Made by a program: the position numbers and the translations under genes. A stretch of 64,000 nt of DNA from Tigriopus japonicus (Eukaryota > Arthropoda > Copepoda > Harpacticoida > Harpacticidae). The notes beneath the pieces were generated by a model. It ran no database searches. It saw only the letters and a program-made list of their open reading frames with translations, and had not been told where the DNA came from. Positions 31,808 to 41,679 of the stretch are shown piece by piece (position 1 is the stretch's first letter; each line of letters starts with the position of its first letter). The stretch covers positions 7,718 through 71,717 of the forward strand of contig JAAGOF010000231.1 of assembly GCA_010645155.1 (NCBI GenBank), read 5' to 3'.

Positions 31808-34800
31808 ATGAAACTATTGAAGATTTGCTCACTCTTGATAATCAGTTTTGGCTTAGCAACGGCTTGGCAAAACGATTATGACCGTAACTTGTACTTTGTG
31901 TGCCCAGACAACCAATCGATCCACCGCATCAAGGTAAGAAGCCTATAAGTTGATTAGTGGCATTAGCCAGGAACCCCTGAAAGGGGTGGACACGAACTCC
32001 GATTTTTGAAAAAATGGTATGAGACCGAGGCTATATTTTGAAACAATGTCATTCATTCCTTATTAACGAGTAAAACTGTTGAACATGCATCTTGAAAGAA
32101 TTCAGTCAAACTCTTTGTGCTAATATTTATTGACTAATTGTTCTTCGCCTTGATTTTAGAGGTCCCAGCACTCCTTTTACCCGTCTCATGAACGTTTGAC
32201 ATTCAGCTCTCCAAAGGATTTTAGTCCTCTTAACAATCAGGAAAATACATAGATGGAATCTTGCTTCACCCATTAGTCCAACTTCTGTGAAACAATGCTA
32301 AATAGAAGTATCTGTGGTGATATCTGGAGGGTTACTCCTCTTCCATCCTCTTCAGCACCTCCACGACGCAGGAACCATTTCTATAGGAAAATGAAGGAAT
32401 GAGAATAGTCTCATTTTGAAACAAGATGGAGTCCAAATCGGAGATGTTGTTGGTTGTAACTATTGAAGGGCACTTTTGACGGTTCTGGATCAGATCAGCC
32501 ATCTGATCCGGATTGGAATTGGAACAAAGGCAATCACGACGTCCTTGAGACAAAATAAGTGAAAAACATGAGGATTAAATCCTGGATTGTGGATTTGATT
32601 GAAAATGTTTCAAGTCTTGGGGCTCAAGAAGGTCAGGACCACGCAGGACTGGGGCTAAGGGTCCTTCAGGACCAGAGGATCATGTCTTTTCATTGCAGGG
32701 ATAGGCTCTACGTGCTTGATAGGGTTTGATTGATCTTCTTAGTTCTTAGATCCCTTTGTTCAGGAATTAACAATCAGATTGATTGAAAAAATCCACACAA
32801 TTCAATCTTGGTGGGAGCATTTCATTTTCAAGACTTTGAGAGGGTCCATGTAATCCGGGTTAGACTGTCAGATCACCAATTTGGGCTGACTGAGTCGAAA
32901 GGCAAATCAAAATATTGAGCCCATCCATTGCTAGTAGGCACACCTGATATGTTTCGAAGTCATCTTAATTTGTTCTTCATTTGATGGAATTCTTGACATT
33001 GAGGACTTGTTTCTTTGTTTTATGTGGACCTTAATGCGAACGGAGATTCCTCTTGGAAAGGAACCAAATTTACCCCAGAAACTCTCCTCTGGATCAAAAC
33101 GGGGATTTTTATGGCGCTCATCCATTAGACAACTTGAACAACCTAAAAATATCTTACCTGTCCTTGAATTATCCTGAACTAAAAGACACAACCATATAAT
33201 AAAAGAAATTCGAGGATGGAACATCATTTATAGATCAATGGCAAGGTGACACAACCTAAAACAAACTTGATTTCATACAAAGTTTGGCATGTGTTAGTTA
33301 AGTTCAGGATAATACATGGATGGGTTCAATTGTAAGTTCAAAGATATTAATAAGACGTTCAAATCGGATAATAGATAAGCTCGGAAAACCCCGCTATTTT
33401 GTTGTTGATAATTCAAGGAATGGTAAGATATTCTTAAGTTGTTCAAGTTTTGTAATGGATGAGCATAAGGAAACTCCCCGTTTTGGTCCGTGGGAAAGTT
33501 TGTTCTTAATCCTTTTGCGGAAAAGAGGAATTTGAGCTCGGATTCCGGTCCATATTCGTTCTCTTTGCTTTAGTTAGGTCTATCACTTCCGAAGGTTGTA
33601 GCAGGTAACCTAGTCATCATCAGATTTAATTTGATCACTTTGATCGTCATCTTGTAGAAAAGACACCTTGTGGGGGGTTCACTCGCACTCCATGATGTGG
33701 TCATTCATTCATTCACTATTTTATTCACTCGTTCTTGGCTGAACTTAATGTCTTCGAAACACACACATCAGACTGATTTTGGGGCGTGGGGTTGACCTTT
33801 ACCAAGGCTAGGACTTGGCTGGACCCGCTTGAAACACAGAAAACTCCGATTGGCGCACTATCTTTTGGACTCTTGGTCGATTTCCGTTTGATTTTCCACT
33901 CCCAACATGGCCGTTTCTACTTCTTGTTTACTTACGAACTCTCGGCCTCATCCGTGTGAGGTTGCGAGCTAGGAAATTCCGCGAGTTCGTATCCAGTATT
34001 TATACTATTATATAGGTTATCCCTGCATTAGCTGAGTTTATATACCCTGTGACAACTTGAGTTGTCACATAAATTTTTCGCTACCACACGCCGTTGGCTT
34101 CAATTGCAAACTTGAAAGAACATAAGTTAGGACAAGCAATCCTGTGGCAAAAGTTATGAAAAAGTTTTGCGACGGGGTTTATAAGCTTAACTTGCTTTAA
34201 ACGATTTCTTGTCGCAACTTGCGAACTTGCGTGTTTGCAAATGAAGCCAACGGATTGTGTTAACGTAAAATTTCTGCAACAACTCAAGTTGTCACATGGT
34301 ATATAAGCTTAACTATTATCACTTTTTTCAACTACATCACTTGCATTTCAATATCGTTTCGAAAGAAAGTAATGCGCTGTCGTCTCTCAAATAATATTCC
34401 CTTAGAGTGTGCATAATAATCGTTACGAAGACCGAATTTGGAGCTTTGAATGTCGACCTTCAGGGCTCGTTTTTGATTCTTGCTCGTGGTCGGGGTTACA
34501 AAATAGTTTCGATGAACAACTCAACTTTCAGGTAGGAAACGTTCCAACAGACTTTTGGGGGTTTAGTTTTCCTCGAGTGAAAACACAGACTTCCAATCTC
34601 TTAGTGTACAAATGGGGCTGGCGTGATAACTGGAGTGCAATCTGCCCATCACAATCACTTCGAGGATAGGCGATGGAATTTCAAGTGTTGCCGGCAAGCT
34701 AATACTTGTTATTCTCAGTGTGGCAAATCTCCTTATGTCAACGGTTATGACGATCCTTTGAACTTCAGAGTTGATGGCGGCTATTATTTGACTGGGGTGA

Positions 34801-34945
34801 AATCTGAGCATCACAATCGTTATGAGTAAGTATTGGATATGGTGTTTAACTTAGGTAACACTATGGTGGTGTTGACGCCTATTTCTTCATTTGTTTCAGA
34901 GACCGTATTTGGCAATACTACATGTGCAAAATTAGACCCTGTTAA
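31808..34945 (+). CDS. Dermatopontin-like secreted protein
   Basis: Four exons, 31808-31933, 34406-34531, 34605-34825 and 34900-34945, all with GT-AG junctions (ATCAAG|GTAAGA, CAG|GTAGGA, TATGA|GTAAGT), join to 172 aa. A signal peptide occupies about residues 1-19 (MKLLKICSLLIISFGLATA), and the mature start WQNDYD is typical of the dermatopontin family. Three copies of the family motif H-x-N-x-x-E-D-R-x-W-x-x-x-C occur at about residues 45-58, 100-112 and 154-166, with paired cysteines, and the last residues are KIRPC. Vertebrate dermatopontin is an extracellular-matrix protein of about 180 aa; invertebrate members act in matrix, shell or agglutination. Exons 1 and 2 are both 126 bp. The 2.5-kb first intron holds another gene on the opposite strand. 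Confidence 0.92.
32332..33227 (-). CDS. Small secreted protein nested in an intron, LysM-like
   Basis: Two exons, 33227-33158 and 32543-32332, join in phase 1 (ACAG|GTAAGA to TCTCAAG|GA) to give 93 aa. Residues 1-18 are a signal peptide (MMFHPRISFIIWLCLLVQ). The mature part has four cysteines (28, 30, 48 and one near residue 83). Residues 55-73 (NNISDLDSILFQNETILIP) resemble the second half of a LysM domain, which binds chitin or peptidoglycan; this is a pattern match by eye. The gene lies wholly inside intron 1 of the dermatopontin-like gene, on the other strand. The acceptor is AAG, less common than CAG, so the model is provisional. The alternative is unspliced readthrough of exon 1 to 32931. 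Confidence 0.5.
33397..33500 (+). repeat. Inverted partial copy of exon 1 and its donor
   Basis: Matches 33173-33065 on the opposite strand, including the exon end DNSR, the GTAAGATATT donor and about 80 bp of intron. The signal-peptide part is missing. Likely a duplicated, inverted fragment of the nested gene. Confidence 0.6.
34041..34303. mobile_element. Short inverted-repeat element in the dermatopontin intron
   Basis: Ends TATACCCTGTGACAACTTGA and its inverse TCAAGTTGTCACATGGTATA bound 263 bp, with similarity continuing about 60 bp inward (GTTGGCTTCA.TTGCAAAC). TATA at both ends would fit a TA target site, as in Tc1/mariner-type MITEs. No coding capacity. Confidence 0.65.
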
Positions 34946-35520
34946 TGACTAAGGACAATTGTTTTATGAACACCAAATTCAGTCCCACAAGTTGAGATTT
35001 TTAGCACGTGACGTTTGAATTACCAGTTAGACACAATTAGTGAAATGTTCATGATTATTTCCATTTTCTTTCGACTTGAAGTTGAATTAAATCGAAATTT
35101 GCTTTCTGACATGTCCCATGACAAAAAAGAATACTTTTAGCTAATTACAACAATGTTTTCACCTATAATAGTACAGTAATACTCTATCATAGTACAGTTT
35201 ACTAACTAGCCAAACTAGATGAAGGTATGTCATTAATTGGCCCAAAATAATTGGGACAAAAAAGTTGACAGAATAATTGACGACAAATAAGTGGATGGAG
35301 ACTAATCAATAGAGACCGGATTTGACACTTATTTTCTAAAAACTTATTTTTCCAATTTTCCTCAGTGTTTATCGACAAACATATTTTGAGGTATTTTTGA
35401 CGAAAAATCAATTTTTGGAGATAATTTGATTGATTGTTGCAATAAAGAAACAAATTTATTGAGTAACTTTTATAGTTAAGCATTTTTTTTAGCTTTTAGA
35501 AACTTGAGCAAAACTTCCGG
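34946..35520. other. Downstream of the dermatopontin-like gene
   Basis: Probably 3' UTR in the first part (ATTAAA near 35086 could be a weak poly(A) signal). No other gene seen. Confidence 0.4.
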
Positions 35521-35626
35521 GCCTGTATTCTCAACTCCTACTTGGTATGAGAAGTCCTATGTACTTCTTATTCGTGAGTTGATGCTTGATTTAAGACTTT
35601 AAGTACCAAGTACGAGTTGAGAAGGC
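35521..35626. mobile_element. Small foldback MITE
   Basis: Arms 35521-35547 (GCCTGTATTCTCAACTCC...) and 35604-35626 are inverse, with a small gap, around a 56-bp spacer. Confidence 0.5.
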
Positions 35627-35696
35627 TTTGGTCGTCTGGTTTTGGGAATCACAAGATGACTTCATCAAAAATGTATCAAAATGCCTTTGGACTTCG

Positions 35697-36177
35697 ATGG
35701 TCTGCAAAATGTTGTTGTTTCTAACCGCGGTCGCCCTCGTCTTCTCCATAGTCACGCTTGACGTGTTGCACCAAAGCAATGGCACCCTCGGCCTTGGCAG
35801 CCCATGCATACATTCGAAAAGGTGGAGGGAGGGTGTAGTAAAAAATAGTCTCCACTACAGTTCTAGATACACAGAAATGTCACTCCCAAATTGTTCGTGA
35901 TTCAACAAGCTATCACTGTGTGTGCATGGGATTGGACATTGAGCACAACTAGTTCCGTGATTCAAAACTGGAATTTGCGATTTCAGGGAGTCAGTGGCGG
36001 AATTGCTCTTTCAAGTGGTAAGCTCGAACTAGAGCAATGCATAAAGAATCAAGTTCCCTGGCACCCTTGCTACTGGACTTCTGAAATGAGCTCAAAACAA
36101 ATCTCCACTGACCTAATTGGAGTGACATTGCTGTCTATATAGAACTGTAGCCTCTACAAGTGCGACAGATGTTGTTT
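35697..36177 (+). other. Possible secreted-protein locus, exon structure unresolved
   Basis: ATG 35697 opens a peptide with a strong hydrophobic stretch (MVCKMLLFLTAVALVFSIVT), like a signal peptide or signal anchor, followed by Cys-containing sequence. Downstream, coding-like pieces include a segment with PWHPCYW (about 36055) and a Cys-rich end CDRCC before TAG 36175-36177. Candidate donors exist at 35822 and 36015, but no single splice set keeps one frame in my reading. It may be a real multi-exon gene or a relic. Confidence 0.25.
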
Positions 36178-36179
36178 AT

Positions 36180-37157
36180 CTTGGGCTCAATAGGTCTGTG
36201 GGTGTTGTTGGTGCATATTGCATAACCCGGTCAAAAATAAACATGGCCAAAGAAATTAAATCCTGTTGCGTTTTTGGTGGCTTGAAGCTTTCCTGTTCCT
36301 AACAATTTCTCAAAAGTATTTACATGGTGCCCATTTTTGTACTTCTTATAATTTGGATACAATCATCTGAACTGGAATGACCTTGAGAGCATTCAAGAGT
36401 GTGGAAATCTAGCAAAACAGAAATCTAATGGCAGTTTAAAAAAAAATGCTTTGGAAATGGTCCTATTGGGGGAACTTCAATGTCTTTCTTTTCATTTTTT
36501 TGCTACTTTCGATTTGATTTTCAATTTTTTAGTCAACATTGTTCAATTAAAAAAAGTATTAGTTCAAGAAACTTCAATTTCAAATCCGGCCTCTACTCAT
36601 CAATTAAGAGACCAAAATTTTGTGCGACAAAATAATTGGCACGCACGACCGTCGTTTATTTGTGGCTTCTTTATGACAAATGTTTTAGTTGTAAATTGTA
36701 TTAAAGTCCCTAAGGGGTCAATCATGGCTTGATTGGCATAATCCAAACAAAGGGTGTGCAATACCGTCACTGGTCTGATGGATGTTCTGGACCCTCGTTG
36801 AGGTTTGAGACCACTTAGAATAGATAAGGAGGTTAAGGAATGATTACTATCACTGCTTGTGGAGACATCACCGCCTTAAGTATGGAGTTCACTAAGATTC
36901 GACAAGCCCTGTATGAGAACCATTAAACAAATACTGGGGGTTATGGATGATTGGAGAATGCTCAACCTGTGACACAGACAGTGCCAAAAACCATTGAAAA
37001 GAAAAGTATCGCAATTTTCAACTAACATTTAAAATGTTACTTGGCAAAAGAAGAAGATAATTGCTAGAAATCAGGGAGAAGCAAGACTTTGAAGGACTCA
37101 CAGAGACAAAATCATACAACGTATGGTACAGCTGCAAATCATTTTTTGAACCAAAGC
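36180..37157. other. Intergenic, no gene seen
   Basis: AT-rich, with short frames lacking domains. The part next to 37157 should include the 3' UTR of the kelch-like gene. Confidence 0.4.
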
Positions 37158-40100
37158 TCAACAATCAACAATGCCAGAGCAAGTAACGTATTCATAAAAG
37201 TACTCATCTTCGTTCTGGGCAGTGTTCATGATCGGAGTAGGTATGCCAGATCCGTTTTCGAGTGGAAAGTGCATCCCTTCAACTTTATCTTCGTCCTTCA
37301 GTTCACCAGTAGATGAAAGATAGCTGATGCTCTGGCCAAACATGTAGATTTCCCCTTGGAAAAATATGGCGGGTCCCATAGATGCTGAGAAGTGATCGTT
37401 CAATTTGCTCAAACTGGGCCCTGCAGACCATTGATTGGTGGTCAAATCCAAGAATTTGCTCGTCCAAGATCCATCGTAGGACAAATGCTCAACAAAGGCA
37501 TACAAATAGGTTCCACTGGAAGTGGAACCAACCGCAAAAACGAGCCTACCGCTCGAGTCCTCGATTGCGTAAGGGGTCAATGAAGTCCATTTTGGATTTG
37601 CATCGGCCAGATCAATGATATTAATAGGTATTGAACGAAAAAACCTTTGTGTGCTGGGAGCCGCTATGTATAACACTTTTTCCCCGCTGAAATGTATCAA
37701 TTTAGGCGAATAGGAGGTAAAGGGTAAATCGACCCCTGGCCGAATGTCTGTGGGGCTTTTGACAATAAAAGTTTTGGGGGTTAAAACAGGCCGTCTTGAG
37801 TTCTTCGGCGTTATGACGCCACTTGCCACCCACATGTCGGATCCATTGTTGATTTGAGCACTGGTTCCAGCCATGATGCTTTCTGACATTCGAAAGTTCT
37901 GAACCCATTCTCTTCTGATGTATTGGTAGCATTCGGTCAACGAGTTATAATCTTTGCCATTGACGCAGACCGTTGGTCAACTCTCAACCTGACCGCCAAA
38001 CATCGGTCCGTAAGTGTCGGGAAATCGGGTCATGGGGCACTTGTCTTCAGCGGTGCTCAGGACCAAACAATCCCTTCGGGGAAAACCCACGATTATGTGA
38101 TCGGCAAAGTAGCCTGCAAGAGCAAGAAGGAACATGTATATGGCGGTGGAGGAGACCAAAAGGTTTGTTAACGCTAGATTTTTGAGCTTATCTTTAACCG
38201 ATGCATGTAATGGACAAGATGCAATTGTCTGAAAGACAGTAGGCATCCGTTCAGGAGACAGGGAAAGCGTTTAAGCCGAAACCGGCACAAAATTTGCACC
38301 AACAGCTTTAGGGGTTTATGACTAATAAACATTCGATTAGTTTAGATACTTCTTGCAAGCCAAGAGTCATAACCTAATAAGGCGTGGTGTTGATGCATTT
38401 TTTAACTAATATAAGGAAGAAATGAAGTGTGAGGAAAGAAAGAGAGCCAACAAGAGCTAACAAGATACACTTGATCTGAAAATTTGTGAATACCACCTGT
38501 TCTTCCTCAAATCATTCGAGTGGTGAGACGGACAAAAATACAAGGTAATAATTAGGGCGTGTGAGACTCTAGTTTGGGCTTGATGAGCTGATTTTATGAC
38601 AAGGGATCCCAGCTTAATGCATGTAAGATTTTTAGAGTATATACAAATTGAATCAGATTCAAGATCCGCAAGTGTGCTCTCAAGCCATCAGTTGTGTTTG
38701 AAACGAAGAAGTTGGGGTGATAATATACTCGAGGACCCTTAAATTGACTTGATTTTGGTAGACTCTGAAAAAATCTTTTGTTTATTAATATGCGAGCCGA
38801 TGTTACAATCAAGCCGTGGCCGCTTTTATTTACTTCAATGAGACACTGGCTTCTTTGCAGGAGGTGGTTTGGTGAATCAAAGTTGACCAGTGTTTTTCGT
38901 AGCCATTGTAAGCTATTGTTAAACATAAATATTCACTTGCACTGAAATGCCATGTTCCCTGACAAAAACGTTGGAGGAAGGATAAAAATAAGCAAAATGG
39001 AAAACGGAAAGACGGATAAGAATCTTAAAAACTATAACTTAATTTTTTTTCATCCCAATCTCGTCTCAGAGCTGTGGCCGATTTCAAAGACTTGTGAGAT
39101 TTGTGTGGCGTAGTAAAATTCTGCTCAGGATTGATTCTCTTGGTGTCTTCGGTAACGCAATTTCCTTCTATGAGAGAAGTTTCACGTGCAATTATCATGT
39201 GCTACCCATAGATATTAACAGATACGACATGGTGGACCAGCCCCGTTATCCTTTTGTAAGCCACTTTTGAAGTTGACACAAACCGCTCTGTGGCAATCTA
39301 TTCTACCAAGCAAAGTCGTTTTTCAAAGTACATCTCGATATAAGCAATCTCAGTTTAAGCAATTTTCGCGATATAAGCAACTTTTCCGAGTTGACCAAAA
39401 TTTTACCACATGAGAATTCTCGATATAAGGAATTTTCCATTTTTCCTCAATCTCGATATAAGAAACATTCTCAAAGTTTTGGTATAATTCTCTTGCTTTA
39501 ATTGGTCACAGCACAAAACAACAAAAAAACAACAAAGCATTTCCACAAGGATCAATGCAGTGCTTCCATATCTTGCGCCTTTGCGCAAATTTTACCCTTT
39601 TTGGGGTCCCCTTTGCGCACTTTTTTGGGCTCTTGCGCCTTGCACTTTTTTCGACAAAAAACTTGCATTTTTCATATTTGAGTCAAAAGAACGAAAAATT
39701 ACATTTTTAACCCTAAAATCACTAAAAATTGTCCAAAATGTCACTCAACAAGAACTTTTTTAAAGACATTAACTTTAAAAGTATAATTTATTGACAATTA
39801 TACAAAATAATATAAGCACAAATTAGTTCTACCAACAAATGTGCAATGCTTGAGAGTAAAACAAATTTATGCGTCTACCAAAGCAAAACTTAGTGGAAAA
39901 TAAGCAACCCAAGGATGTGTCTTGTCCACCCAAGAAAGTCCCTCAAATTTGAGGTTATTTAAGTTCAAACTGAGAATAGAAGATTTGCAGTTGAGATATT
40001 CCAAAAAATAGCAAAAAAACTTCATCAGTATGAAAATGTGGAAGGCTCAATTTTTTAAAACGTTGTGTGTCCCTGTTTAAGTTCGATAATTTACCAATCA

Positions 40101-41621
40101 TGATGTCAAAATTGTACCTTCTTTTTCTTTCATTTCTTCTGTCAAACTGAGACTGAAACAAATTCTTAAGCTTTGTAATGGAAATATAAATGTATGCACT
40201 TGTTAAGCCAATTTGTGTTTTAGTGACTATTTTTAAAAGTTAATTTTTTTAGTCACTGTCAGATTTTTTGGGAGTAAAAGTAAGCTTATAAGGTTATCTA
40301 AATTTGATGTAAACTCCTCTAGTAGTTTCTAGTATTTATTTATCGTTTCTTGAGCCAATTTTCTTGAGTCTCAATATAAGAAAAATCTCGATATAAGCAA
40401 CATTTTACCGCTGACAGAAAAGTTGCTTAAAGCGAGATTTGATTGTACAACCTCAATTACCTATGTCCACATTGAAGGAGCTGAGTTACATGATGATAAC
40501 AATCACTTTTATTACTATATATTAAGTTCCTTAACTTGCCATAATTACTTAATATTTACGTTTGAAATGTTGTCTCTCTAAATTTGGCCATTTTTGCGAA
40601 TCATGAACAAGCTACTTCAAAAAATTAAGAATTATGTGTCGTTGCATGTTATACCTGTGCTGCATTTTAGACATGCTCAGGGAATAATCGTCGGAACTTT
40701 CAGGAATATTTTGGCAACCTTTGGTCAGCACTATGTGAAAATTGTTCTCCACAATAGGCAAGTTTTTCGCATCTATAGATATCTATGGGCCGATCCTGCT
40801 CGAAGAATCTTTAAGATGTTGATTCACACCTGCATGCAGTAAGATGGAGAACCGTTCTGATTCATATTGGTATTGACTTAGGTTATTGGAAAAAGACGAT
40901 TTAAAAACATCTTTTTCAAATACTAGTACAATACCAAAAACAAAATAAACACCAGAATCCCTTCCAACAGAATTACTTTTGGCCAAGATTGCCTTTTGCT
41001 TTTGTAGGGCCGATTGCCCAGAAGTGGTTAACATTTATTGGCACACTGTGGTGCATACCCAAAACCTATGTCAATTTTTCCCAGTTGTAAAGACTGTAGC
41101 ACTGGCAAAAATATTTCAGGGGTCTGAACCCACACACTTTTTAAATCATTAAAATGTTAACCCAGTTACTTAATTCATTTTTTGTTAGATTTGGTATTGG
41201 AGAACACCCAATGTTGAACTTGGGCTGATTCCATCTTACATAAATTAATCAATAAGATTTGCGAAAATGGAGAAGCAAAAACACTTGATCAATATTCTGC
41301 CCAACGCACACTCCAGTCATGGTCGTCGAATAAACTTAAAAAATGCCCTGAAATTACATACTTACTGTGTTATCAGAAGGGTAGGTTGTTTTACGCTTTT
41401 TCAAGAACTATGCTGCCCTCCAAATCAGAACACTCCTACATCATTTAAAAAGTATAACGCCGAAAAATTCACTCAATGGATTAGTCAGTTCGATAAAATT
41501 GAGTTGAAGATTTTTGGGGCCAAATGTTTAAGAAGCCCAGAAATAAATTAAAAAACTTACTGGATGCATAAATGATGGATTGAGAGCTCAAAAGAAGCAA
41601 GAGCAATGGTGGCCCAAACAT
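37158..41621 (-). pseudogene. Secreted kelch-like protein, copy A, with in-frame TGA
   Basis: Two exons, 41621-41561 (signal peptide MFGPPLLLLLLSSQSIIYAS) and 38113-37158, join in phase 1 (TCCA|GTAAGT, TTGCAG|GC) to 338 codons before the stop. The body has kelch-type beta-propeller features (FGGQV, ECYQYIRREWVQ, SDMWVAS, TNQWSAGPS, IYMFGQSI) and ends TCSGIVDC. Codon 66, at 37979-37977, is TGA where copy B (45731-47495) has CGC Arg. All other codons, both splice sites and the TATA box are intact, so this is a very young pseudogene, a polymorphic null, a sequencing error, or a readthrough gene (context TGA C). The 3.4-kb intron contains a pogo-like element. Confidence 0.75.
39331..40445. mobile_element. 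Pogo/Tigger-like degenerate DNA element
   Basis: About 1.1 kb between TA dinucleotides. The left end reads CATCTCGATATAAGCAAT and the right end, inverted, CAATCAAATCTCGCTTTAAG; CTCGATATAAG units recur several times inside both ends. This resembles the end pattern of pogo/Tigger transposons (Tc1/mariner superfamily). No transposase frame remains. It lies in the intron of kelch-like copy A. Confidence 0.45.
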
Positions 41622-41668
41622 TTTTTGCGATGTGAGAACTGTCACTGAAAAACTTGGAACAGTTGAAT

Positions 41669-41676
41669 CTTATATA
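41669..41676 (-). promoter_or_regulatory. TATA box of kelch-like copy A
   Basis: TATATAAG on the minus strand, about 50 bp before the ATG at 41621. The same box and surrounding bases occur before copy B. Confidence 0.7.
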
Positions 41677-41679
41677 TGC

